Source: Oscheius sp. JU75
Lineage: Eukaryota; Nematoda; Chromadorea; Rhabditida; Rhabditidae
NCBI GenBank assembly: GCA_037178855.1
Contig: JASJZC010000001.1
Span: 4,836,001 to 4,900,000, forward strand
DNA length: 64,000 nucleotides
Direction: 5' to 3'
Position 1 is the stretch's first letter; each line of letters begins with the position of its first letter. Position numbers and translations under genes: made by a program. Under the pieces are notes generated by a model, which saw nothing but the letters and a program-made list of their open reading frames with translations, did no database searches and had not been told where the DNA came from. Below are positions 10,839 through 20,444 of the stretch, one piece after another.

Positions 10839-11388
10839 TGGACAAGACAGTAGCCAAGAAAGAACATGACGAGGAGGATCAGAATGATGAGGATGAGGAA
10901 GAGTATGAGCCTGAAGTCGAGTTCGAGCCTGTTATTCTGCTTCCGGACCTTATTGATGTCAAGACTGGCGAAGAAGACGAGACTGCTCTGTTCAAAGAGC
11001 GCTGCATACTGTACCGCTACGTCCCAGAGACAAAGGAGTGGAAGGAGCGTGGAACTGGAGAGATCAAGATCCTAAAGAATCCGCACAGAGAGTGGTTATG
11101 AGAAGGGAACAGGTTAGTACTGTCTCTGTCACTGTCTTTCTGTCTCTCTGTATCATCAAACTGTTCCAGACCCACAAGCTCTGCGCCAACTTTAATTTGA
11201 CCAAGGGCATGTCAGTCAATAAGAACAACAAAACTACCCAATGGGTCTGCGAAGACTACTCTGAAGGAGAATTGACTCATGAGCAGTTCTCAGCCAAGTT
11301 CGGATCCAGTGGACTGGCAGACGAGTTCGTCAGTCTCTTCACAGAAGCTACAGCTCAGCTACAGCTCAGTGAAAATTCCACTGTCTAA
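10839..11388 (+). CDS. Ran-binding protein 1-like (RanBD), with a frame break
   Basis: Exons 10839-11112 and 11170-11388. The first has an acidic lead ([20 protein letters not shown]), then RanBP1-domain motifs: [28 protein letters not shown], then in another frame RVVMRREQ, then [24 protein letters not shown] and a C-terminal helix. RanBP1 binds Ran-GTP and assists RanGAP in nuclear transport. The frame changes near 11089 between KNPHRE and VVMRREQ with no room for an intron. One missing base would explain it, so it is either an error or a broken allele. The 5' end is unclear: a pyrimidine tract and GTAG suggest an acceptor before 10839, while an in-frame ATG at 10781 would add an implausible signal-like leader. 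Confidence 0.75.
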
Positions 11389-12032
11389 TTGAACCAGTCT
11401 CTCTTGTTGTAGCCCATGATGATGACACAGTAACCCCGCTTGTTTTATGAAAGTAAATTTTTGTCAGGCAACATTGAGTTACCAGAGACAGAAAATCAGA
11501 GAGACAGAGGCACGGGGAGACCAAGAAACAGAGAGATAGAGAGAGAGTTCAAAGTGATCTCTGTGCCTGTCTGAAGTCCAAATTGACAAATTGTCAGTTA
11601 TTTTGTGGCAGCAATTGTTCTTTACGGGTACTGCCACTGTCACTGTTGCGATCCGGACAGTGATTGCTTGGTGGTCTTGGCAGGCCTTGACAATGGGATT
11701 GAGTTCCTCGGTTCTGACCTAAGACGAAGGAAGCTGATCGACACCGTTCACTCTGAGCAACTCATCTAAACAAACTCATAAACGAAAAGTTCCCTGCATG
11801 GCGCGGTGTTTACAGCTCGTCACTTAGCGAATAGCGTTGGACGAAATACAAATCTTCGGAATTCTTCTGCTTTTGATATTTCACTTTTGTCGTTGTTTTT
11901 CTGCATTTGTTTTTCACAATTTTCCCGTAGAATTGCTCGTAAATTAATCAGAACTGTTCCTGAGATGTCCAAGAAGACCTTTCTGATCGGTGCCGCCACA
12001 TATTTGATTTTCAGGTAGTTTTCCTGCCCACA
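11389..12032. other. Spacer and 5' leader of NDUFB9
   Basis: Contains purine-rich GAGA repeats (about 11500-11560). Before the NDUFB9 ATG is a splice-like leader with TTTTCAG at 12008-12014. A short upstream ORF begins at 11965 (MSKKTFLIGAATY) and ends at that acceptor. Whether it is translated cannot be told. Confidence 0.4.
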
Positions 12033-13248
12033 ATGGATTCGCCGGCGTGGATGTTCACGAAGGCGTTGAGCCACAGACAAAAGGTAGCTTATTTCTTCCA
12101 TACAGATTTTCCCAAGAATTCTATTTTAAATTGTCCTCGCGTCTCTGTCTGTCTGTCTGAAGCCATTATTGCCAATTAGGCAGTTACTTTTTGCGCGAAC
12201 TGATTGTTGGCAAGTCAACTCAGTGAGAATGTTGCTTCTGTCATGGTATCTCGTCTGGGGCATAGCATGCGAAGTGGGTGAGAAGGACCAATACATGTTG
12301 ACAGAAAGGAATAGAAACCGGACAAAGTTCATAGGAGTCAGGTTATAACTGTCTTTGAGCTCCTCTAGGCGCAGCCTAGTTTGTCTAGTTCTAAATGCTC
12401 AAGAGTCTCTGTGTGATTGAAGCTACTACTTTAATTAGTGTGCGCACACTAATTGTTGGCAAATCGAATCAGTAGAGAGATGATGTCTTTGAGAGACAGT
12501 TGCTCCTGTCAGAGTACCTCGACTGGAACAGCATCTACCTGTCACGAGCCCTAACGGGCATCAGCCAAACTTTTACTACAAAAATCTCAATAACGAACTT
12601 TTCAGGTTTGTCGCCTTTATAAACGATGCCTCCGCGAAGTTGACAATTGGTACGGAGGAGACAAGTAAGCACTTCATGATTCGTTGATTTTACGCTATTT
12701 TAGCCTCGAAGTCCGTTTCCAGAAGGTGATCATGCGAGCTAGATTCGATGCGAACCGTGACGAGAAGGATACTCGTAAAAGCCAACTTCAATTGGCCGAT
12801 GGATGTCGTCAGCTGTGGGAGAAGAGACATTTTAAGCCTTTTCGCTGTAAGTTTTCATTCATGCTTGCTGCTAAAAATTTTGGTATATGATAAGCATCGA
12901 TGCGATCCTTTTTAAAGCACATATAAAGGAAAAAGTTTTCGCTGCGACAATAATTTCGTACTTTCAGTCGCTCTCGACCCCGGAGGAAGCAGCTACGACA
13001 GGGAACGCGAATCTCCCGACCAAATCCTGGACTCGGACCAGTGGACATTGGCCGAACGCGAGCAGTTCCCCTACTATTTCAATACTCGTGAACAGAGAAA
13101 GAAGGTCAGTTTTTTTTCCCAATTTTTCATCAGACTTCCTTTTCAGGAACTCCTCGCACACTGGTCGAAGATCGAGAAGGCCTGGGACGAGGAGATCGCC
13201 TCGATTCAGACGACCCTCCCAGGAGAGAAGCAGGAGAAGCGTGTATAG
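12033..13248 (+). CDS. ndub-9: NADH dehydrogenase 1 beta subunit 9 (NDUFB9, LYR protein)
   Basis: Six exons (12033-12083, 12606-12664, 12704-12846, 12968-13104, 13147-13248, joined in phase; the first intron is 522 nt) encode about 163 residues. The N-terminus MDSPAWMFTKALSHRQK leads into VCRLYKRCLREVDNWY, the LYR-type motif. The second family block is VIMRARFDANRDEKD and the third is DPGGSSYDRERESPDQ. Then EQFPYYFNTREQRKKELLAHW matches the C-terminal half of NDUFB9/B22. It is an accessory subunit of mitochondrial complex I in the matrix arm-membrane junction region and binds acyl carrier protein through the LYR motif. The start just after a TTTTCAG leader is the first in-frame ATG. Five coding exons were counted; the rest is UTR. 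Confidence 0.9.
12130..12550. repeat. Two diverged direct repeats within NDUFB9 intron 1
   Basis: Two blocks spaced about 250 bp apart share runs such as GTCTCTGT near their start, ATTGTTGGCAA (12203 and 12452), then TCAGT, then GTTGCT(T/C)CTGTCA and TCG(T/A)CTGG followed by AGCAT. Similarity is visible but imperfect. It looks like an old tandem duplication or two copies of an intronic repeat. Confidence 0.55.
12434..12455. repeat. 22-bp perfect palindrome in an intron
   Basis: The bases from 12434 to 12455 read the same on both strands (half-site AATTAGTGTGC). It sits inside the large first intron of NDUFB9, in the second of two diverged direct repeats of about 250 bp. It may be a cruciform or protein-binding site. 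Confidence 0.8.
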
Positions 13249-13421
13249 GAGAGTGAACACATATTAGACAGTTGTGTAAGCTATAAATACGATTTTTTTC
13301 TTCATCATTTTATAACTTTATTTGCATATAATTACACTCGTTTCATCGCAAAAAGGCCAGAACATGATATCCAGGGAAGGTAAAGCTTCTATTGGAGGTG
13401 GGACCGGATAGTGTTATAAAC

Positions 13422-15012
13422 TCAGTTTGCCACCGTTGGCGTCATCAAGGTGGTCAGAAGCTGCTCAACCTGCCCATGCTGATGTCCATGACTGTGTTCT
13501 TCGTGTCCGTGCTCGCTGGAACTTCTTTTCTGATCGTTTGTTTCTTTTCTTACCCGAATGTTAGCTGAAGAGTAGCAATCACGGAAAAGCCGATGAAGAT
13601 GGCAAGCAGTTGAATCAAGGAGTTGTGCTCGTTGTCCTTCTCATGAGCCAGCACTTCCAGGAAGGTTACGTAGATGAACGTTCCGGCAGCCAAGGACTCT
13701 AGAATAAGAACAACCGCATCCTTGGTCATAGGGTTGATGTGTGACATCTAACAAGAGAGATTAGTGCTTATTCTCGTCGACTACCGTACCCTTAGAACAG
13801 TTCCCAATGCCGAGCCAAGAGGTGTCATCGAAGCGTAGATGAGAATAGTTATGATGACAGCTTTCATCTGAAATTGTAGGTGATTTGGCCTCGCAGACTT
13901 TAGCCGTTATTCGAATACGTCACACATCAGGACAGTTAACTTACCTTGTCTGAATTGCCTCTCGAAACCTGCAGTCCCACAGAAAAGGCCTCGATTCCCT
14001 TGTGCAGAAGGAGTGAGAAGAACAGCGTTACAATGCTGCGAATGTTGCTTTGGACACCGAGAGCGAAGCCTTCCAGCACGGAATGGAAGGACATAGCCAC
14101 GGCAAAAGTCAGCGATTTCAAAAGAGTAGCCTCGGATTTTGGGGCCACAGCGTAGTCGGCCGTCGATTCCATCACAATACTAAACCTGCTCCCGGTTAGT
14201 AAACGAGATTATTAAACGATTTCAGGTGCAACAAAACCGAGTGAAAGCAGACACACCTGTGAACTGAAAGTGCTCGTTTAAGCTTGTTTTCTGGGTGGTA
14301 GTCGAGCAGTGGATCATCACTGAAAAGCCATGCAACGTGCAAGAGCAACCAAAGTGTTAATAAGTGAGAAAGATGCCAGCTTGAATACTTACTTCCTCAG
14401 GTTGACACTACCTCTGCGAACAAAATCGTTCGTGATCGGGGGAGGGGTCTCGTTGGAGTGACCGTGTGAGTGGCCCATGGAGAAAATCTGGAAAAGATTC
14501 GGATTGGTGAAAACTGAGCTCCTTTTGAAGCACTTATGTGAAAAACTCGTTAGAGGAAATCCTCGAGAACGTCACGATGAGACCAAATATCATGGGCGAT
14601 GTATTCGTCTAACATCAGAAACTAACCCTCATGCAGATCTCCTCGACCAGGTAGACGAGAAAGAAGCCGACACAGGTAAAGAGTTGTGGATACGGGAACT
14701 CAACTTCCAACTCTTTCAAACCCTTGCTCTCCGCCAACTCGATCTTGTACTCCTCGTAGGTTTCACTAAAGGAGAAAGTGAGACTAGAAAATGCTTCTAC
14801 TTGATGTGTGGAATGATGTCCAGGAAGCAGGTGGCCATGAAGACTCCACCGGAGAAGCAGGACAGGAGAGACAGCCATTTGGCTCCCTTCCCATTGGCAT
14901 CCTGTCCCTTTTTGTCCAGGCATTTAGTGATTTTGACTGGAATGAAGCCGGCTACAGCCGTGGTAATAAACATGGCCACAGCCAGACAGATCTGCAGGAG
15001 CCATTGCTCCAT
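13422..15012 (-). CDS. ZIP family zinc transporter (SLC39A1/2/3-like)
   Basis: Eight or so exons from the ATG at 15012 (exon 1 15012-14801, exon 3 14487-14393) to the stop at 13422. TM1 to TM3 are visible (MEQWLLQICLAVAMFITTAV; LSCFSGGVFMATCFLDIIPH; LFTCVGFFLVYLVEE). The TM4 signature is HSVLEGFALGVQ and TM5 is HKGIEAFSVGLQ, the metal-binding helices of ZIP transporters. The TM3-TM4 loop has only a short His patch (MGHSHGHS), but the C-terminus after TM8 carries a His-rich tail (EHGHEEHSHGHQHG). It should move Zn2+ into the cytosol across the plasma or organelle membrane. The tail needs a 38-nt intron using TTCCAG as acceptor. The ATG directly follows CTTCAG. Confidence 0.9.
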
Positions 15013-16359
15013 CTGAAGAGGCTTGTTTAGTAAAAACTAGGATACAAAGTTGAAAAAAGTCACACCGGAAGCCTCGATAAGAATGTGAACAACCGGCAGG
15101 TCTGACCTTATCTGCTGGTGGGAGTTAGACACGCCTTGATGGTCGTCTATAGACCTACCAATAGAGGGACAGTCGCGCCCGACTGCCAAAAAGTAGTAAG
15201 AAAAAGTGGGAGATCAACTTTGTGAGGATGACAAACTGACGAAACCGAGGATACGGAAAGAAATCTTCATGCTGACCTTCTGGGCTATTTTGGAGCCTAA
15301 AACTTGCTCATGAGGCGAACAGAGCGATAACTAGTAACTCTTAAAGCATGGGAAAGAGAAATTACGATAAGGTCCAAAGTTTTTTCTACGTTGACTTGCC
15401 AACCGGAACCTCCATTGATATAGCAGAGAAACTGGACAGGCTATCAAAAGACTGAGAGTTGAAGAGCACAGTAGATGACGCCACTGACCGATGTGGGAGC
15501 ATCGATCCAAGGCTCCCTTATCAGCTCTCCCGAGACAAAACGAAAACAATCCCACCTGTGTTAATTCTTCTGTCGGCTGAGGTAACATGAGACTATATTT
15601 GGTGATCTATACGCCTTTTTATACAAAAGTATCTGGGTTCTGCGTCATCATTCTATTCAGTGACTTTTAAAGCTGCCTCGCGTGTTGAAAATAGTCACCA
15701 CGGGAGGTTGGGGATGACCAGGAGAGAGACAGAGTGAGTGGATAACAGCTCCGAGAACCGGTTAAAGAGATGCGTGGACTCGACCCTCTCTCTCTGCCTA
15801 TTTAAGAGATTGTAGTGAACTTTGGAGAGAGAGAGAGGAACGGCAGAAAGAAGGAGGACCGGTCGAGCAAAGAGGAAAATTGGTGGTGCAAACACAAAAC
15901 TAAGCACTTAATGGCTGGACAGAAGTTGGACGGGTCAAATTGTTCTTCCACCTTGTTTGGTAGAACTACGGTAAGAGAGGAAGACTGCGCAGACCCTGGC
16001 CACTAATCTCTTGATAAGAATAGGCATGAAGGAGCGGCAGCTCACGAAGAGACGGGCTCACCATTTATTTGAGAGGGAATGCAAATGAAAGACGACATCA
16101 GGTGATGAAATTCCATGGAGCATAATGGAACGACCCTCTATCAATTGGTAATCTGTAGGGGCTGGTGATTGCCATGTTTTCGCATGCTTCAAAAGAAGGA
16201 TCCGCTACAAAATGGAAAAATCTTGATGTCTGAAGAGTGGGCAGGCTAATCTGCCGTGAGGACATTTCAAAGTTTGCGATCAAAATGTTCTTTTAGCGAG
16301 ACGAAGACAAAAACACTAATCGAAAAACTCGAGTTAATGAAAGAGCATTTATTAGTCCT
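15013..16359. other. Gene-poor spacer
   Basis: About 1.3 kb with no convincing gene. It contains GAGA-type purine runs near 15820-15850. One plus-strand frame from 15348 stays open to 15590 apart from a single TGA at 15453 (see findings). A TATA-like TATAAAAAGG on the minus strand lies at about 15610-15619. Confidence 0.4.
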
Positions 16360-17186
16360 TCAAGGCAAGATGAGACGAGTGATTCTTCTGACTCCGAAGG
16401 TGTAGACAACTGTCGCCTAAACAGCGTTGTGATATGATTATCTTCCTAATCAACATACCTTGACTTCTTCCTTCATCTTCAATGCACTCTTCAGTTTGTC
16501 CATCAAGCTGGGAAAAATCTCTGCGTCATCGGTCACAGTTCCTTCGCTGTCTTGCAGCACAATATAATTATTTTCATCAATGCTTAGTACCTGACTCATT
16601 TCTGAGAACATTGATTTTCCTACCTTCTGCTCTGAAATGCTAGCTGAAGAGATTTCGATGACATCAGCTGAATCGAGCTCTTTCTCATTGAACTCGGCAG
16701 TAAACAGTCCCATTCCAATAACGGTCAAGGTTCCGTCATCGTTCAAGGAGACATCCGTTACCTATTGTAAGTTGCTTATTTTGAGCCTAATAGTCAGTCT
16801 AGCAGAACTTCAGAAAACCGGAACTTTGGCTCTTTGCGCCGAGAAATACGTCCGACGCGCGTTTCAATTTTAAGATGAGCCCGCGGCCGCAAAAAAAAAA
16901 ATTGCTATTTTTTCAGAGTACTTCCATTGTTTTGCAAAATACTCAAAAAAAGTGTTCTCTCGAAAAATGATTTATAAAAAAGAGGCAAAATACGGTGGAA
17001 AAATAATCATAACTTGAACCCACATTGGCTGGCTCGTCTCCCAAAATTATCACATCCCCAGGTAGAAGATTCCCGGCTAGTTTTGGGAAAGAGTTAACAT
17101 CGCTGGCACTGTAAAAGTCTCGACTAACTCAGAACAATCAACTCTTACTAGACTGAAGAGAGGAGGAGTACAAGCAAAATGCGCAT
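16360..17186 (-). CDS. Secreted eIF5A-like protein lacking the hypusine loop
   Basis: Four exons (17186-17149, 17108-17024, 16761-16459, 16416-16360) join in frame to 160 residues. It starts with a clear signal peptide, MRILLVLLLSSVYA, cut before SDVN. The mature part reads like an eIF5A: an SH3/KOW-like half (LLPGDVIILGDEPANVTDV) and an OB-like half (IDENNYIVLQDSEGTVTDD, then a helix and ATVVYTF). In eIF5A the loop between the first strands carries the hypusine lysine; here that place is only SLNDDGT, so there is no modifiable lysine. A 33-nt stretch at about 16592-16624 (GTAGG...GTCAG) could be a tiny in-frame intron. The N-terminus could extend 17 residues to an ATG at 17237. The similarity is from memory only. 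Confidence 0.6.
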
Positions 17187-17310
17187 GTGGAATAGCTGCC
17201 GAAGGAGAGAAGAGACTGCTTGTTTTACAGCGACCATACTGGTTTCGATTAAGACGCATGTGACCTTTCGAGAAGGCATCACAAAATGTTTTTATTACAT
17301 AAAGTTCTGT

Positions 17311-18307
17311 CTATATTTGTCCGCCGACCTGGATGTTGATGACGACATTTTGGCCTTTTTGCTTCGTGAGAATGTCATAGAGAGCAGAAAGATTTCCATT
17401 CCATTGGGGAGAGGTGGTCGAGGCGTAGTAGGTTCCATTTCCACTTGGAGTAGCAGAATAGGTTCCATTCGAAAAGCTTGGAGTACTGGCAAGCTCAGTT
17501 CCATTGGAGAAGTTCGGGGTACTCTGGTTGTATGTCCCGTTCGAGTAGCCTGGAGTGCTGAGAAGTTCCGTTCCGTTGGTCCAGCTTGGAGTGCTGGCGT
17601 TTTCAGTTCCATTGGTCCAGCTAGGCTGGGAAGGAGCAAATGTCAGCTGGGTGGCGTTCCAGACAGGCGGTCTTGTGTGGAAACTGCCGTTGCTCACACT
17701 GAAATATTCACTGAACGATTTCATCACACGGACTCTTACCGCTGGCTGTCGACCATCCAGAAATGGGAACCATTGGTGTAAATTCCAAATGTACCGTTTA
17801 CGAATGGACTGTAGGTCGTGCTGACAGGTTGGCTACCGTTGATGAACGGGGCTGGTGTCGAGAAGAAAGTTCCGTTTCCGAAAGACGGAGTCGATGCAGC
17901 CCAGGTTCCATTGGAGAAAGAGGGAGTTGAGGCGATCCAGGTTCCGTTCGAGAAGGAAGGAGTAGAGGCGTAGGTTCCATTGGAATAGATGGGGGTAGAG
18001 GAGTTGCCAGAGAATGGAGGACAGCTCGAGTTTCCGCTGAAAAAAAAATAGAATTTTTGTGACAACTTCGTTTCAATTCTTACCTAGCAACAAACATGAT
18101 GTGTGTTCCGTTGTTAAAAACGATGGCTCCGTTGCTCTGGCAAGGAGTCGGAGTCATTGTTCCGTTTGCGGAAGGCGGAAGAGTGAAGCTAGTTCCATTG
18201 CCGTTTCTGGCCGGAGTCACTGAGACTGCAGTCCAGTTACCACGAGCTTCAGCAGATGCCAGAAGAATGGCAGAACAGATGAGAACAAGAGAGTTCATTG
18301 TCGACAT
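17311..18307 (-). CDS. Secreted NGT/NGS sequon-repeat glycoprotein
   Basis: Three exons (18307-18084, 18036-17740, 17698-17311) join in frame to about 302 residues. A signal peptide is present (MNSLVLICSAILLASA). The mature protein is a tandem array of about 12-residue units of the form STPSFSNGT(Y/W/F), giving about two dozen N-glycosylation sequons. A short non-repeat end follows (LYDILTKQKGQNVVINIQVG). Few cysteines are present. It is probably a heavily glycosylated secreted or surface/mucin-like protein; no family is recognised. The start is set downstream of a TATA box (18333-18338), so the ATG at 18322 is likely upstream of the transcription start. Confidence 0.75.
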
Positions 18308-18332
18308 GAAGAGCTTTTCCAATCGGGTCTCC

Positions 18333-18340
18333 TTTATACC
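18333..18340 (-). promoter_or_regulatory. TATA box of the sequon-repeat gene
   Basis: On the minus strand TATAAAGG lies about 26-30 bp upstream of the chosen ATG region. That is the expected distance to a transcription start near 18308. Confidence 0.65.
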
Positions 18341-18990
18341 GTAGGATGGGAGAAGATAAGAAGAATAGCTGATTAGGAAACGTCACATTGTTGCTTCTGA
18401 TAGATTTTTTTACAACTTCGGTGACAGTTTCGGGTAATCCTGAAAGACCTGAAAGGGAAGATTGTATAGTACGTGACTAAAAGTATTAATAACATTCTAC
18501 ATGGACCTGTACCCCTCGTCTCTCTATCCCAGTACCACACCCTTTTCCGGATGATTATTTGCTACAGACCTCTGATAAGACGCACATTATGATTTTTTTT
18601 TGGTCTTCTGCTCAAAGATCGTCTCTGCAGAAACTAGATTTCTCTTTGTCTGTACCCAAAATTCCAATAGTGGCGCACCCAGGTATACTCTTCGATCAAT
18701 GCTGCAAACTTTCTCTCAGCGTGTTTGGTCTTGTTTCGAAGCTCTTGGCAAGGCAGAATTAATGAAAGTAGTTTCCAGGCCACTGGGTGTCCTCCGACGG
18801 AAAAGAAAAATTCAAGAGGCAAACGAGGCAAATTTCTACAATTGAAACAGAGCGTCTTTTCAGTAGCATTTTCGAGTAAATAACTCCTTTTCTGGTTCAG
18901 AATAGCTGTCGGCGCTCTCCCTTTCGCCTGTACATCGATTGCGGCCCAAACGGGGTCACTCTCTCCCCTGGTGTCCTCAGGCTGTCCACT
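18341..18990. other. Intergenic divergent spacer
   Basis: Between the sequon-repeat gene (minus) and the four-TM gene (plus). No exon is supported. TCCTCAG, 10 bases upstream of the next ATG (18991), is a likely leader acceptor. Confidence 0.45.
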
Positions 18991-19702
18991 ATGAAATCCC
19001 AGGTAACTGGTAGTCTTTCCATCTCATTCTCTCTCGCTAGAAGTCGAAAATCGACGAATTCTATCCAACTGCCTGCTTTGAACTGCTCTCAGCGCCAACC
19101 GCAGCCTACTTTGTTTCAGTTCTTCAGGTATCCTGTCCCTTATTTCCAAACTTCTTGTAGCTTTTTGGTAGTTTGGTCTATTTCCTCACCTATTATTCGC
19201 TGGAAGCCTATGGATACATATTGACAGGAAGCAGTTTGAGATATTCAGTTGTAGCTACAGCCACTTCGTATACTCTTGGAGCAATTTGTGCTGTTAGAAT
19301 ACGTACAGAGATGGGGTAACAGTAGTTTTTTCAGATCTATGGAGTGTTCAAAGAGGACAAAAAGTACGTTCAGGTCGGTATCTGTTCTTTTTTTGTTACA
19401 GCGATATTTAGTACCATACGTGGGTGATGCAGGCGTTGATGTTGATCACGGACATTGTGGCCGTGGCTATCATTCTCATTATGGCTATTGGAAATCGTCT
19501 CGAGTTCACCTATACCCTTCCTCGACATTTTGTCAATGAGCACAAGTTCTACGCCATTCTTGGTCCATTCTGGATGTATCTAGGAGCCATTTCGCTCCAC
19601 ATCACCGTGGCCATTAATATGTGCTATCTGAAGGTCTTCAACACTTACCTAGAATATCTCACCGATAAGGAACGCAACAATGTTCGAGAGGAACGCAAAT
19701 AA
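18991..19702 (+). CDS. Four-TM membrane protein, unknown
   Basis: Exons start at MKSQ (18991-19002), then KSKIDEFYPTACFELLSA, then the block LFGSLVYFLTYYSLEAYG, then IYGVFKEDKKYVQ, and a last exon with the remaining helices (19432-19702) ending ERNNVREERK. Hydrophobic segments are AAYFVSVLFGSLVYFLTYYS, VVATATSYTLGAICA, MLITDIVAVAIILIMAIG and AILGPFWMYLGAISLHITV. The donor GCT|GTTAGA was chosen because other GT sites break frame. The topology fits small tetra-spanning proteins of endomembranes, but the family is not recognised. All introns are short (about 35-50 nt). Confidence 0.65.
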
Positions 19703-19822
19703 AGAGACTTACTACGGTAATGATGTCATATCAAGGTGTGGCACCTTCTTATCTGTCAAGGATTGAAATTCTTTGTCCTCTTACAATCGCTGTCAGACAA
19801 TCGGGAGTAGAGTGAATCCTGA

Positions 19823-20360
19823 ATGATGACAGAAACCTTGTGTCTGGGGGATGAGGTAAGGATTTTCTGTTCAACAAACTGATGAGCAGTTTCCCAAGGT
19901 CTTGAAAAGATACTGAATATCAGTACAGAAATTAGTGGGAAGGATGCTAAATATGCTTCTATTAGGTGGTCCCACTAATAATCAGAAAGTTTTGCAAAAA
20001 TATCCAAGAAAAGTTTTTAACTGCTTCCAAGAATACGGAGTTATCGACCGAGAAGAGCGGAGTTAACGAGGAGGAAATCTATGACATGAGTCAGATACTA
20101 GGGGTGAGATAGAAACCATTAACAGTCATCAACGTCGCCTGGTTTTCTACTCCACTAAAGGCTCTTTGACTTTAATTCAATCCAAGTACAGGAATGCCTA
20201 CCTGAAGAAGCTGTCCCTCTGGGGGTGCTGGAAAAGCGAGACTATGCGAGTTTCCGGAGATGTAGAGGCAGAACTATTAAAAACTCTCAGAAAAGAGGGA
20301 TCTCGACGAGGTCCTGAAGCATTCAGAATGAGAACTACCAAGAAGAGTAAATACTACTGA
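19823..20360 (+). CDS. Possible small multi-exon basic protein
   Basis: Pieces with matching splice signals can be joined: MMTETLCLGDE (19823-), FPK, then VVPLIIRKFCKNIQEKF to a donor after SQILG, then YRNAYLKKLSLWGCWKS through to RMRTTKKSKYY and a stop at 20360. The product would be about 115 residues, Lys/Arg-rich. The third junction uses a weak acceptor. No family is recognised. Confidence 0.35.
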
Positions 20361-20444
20361 ACAGGGAGACTAGACTGGTATATATTTAATAGACGAGTAC
20401 GGTTCACAGCCGTTTATTATCTAGTCTTTAGATTGGCTGGCATC

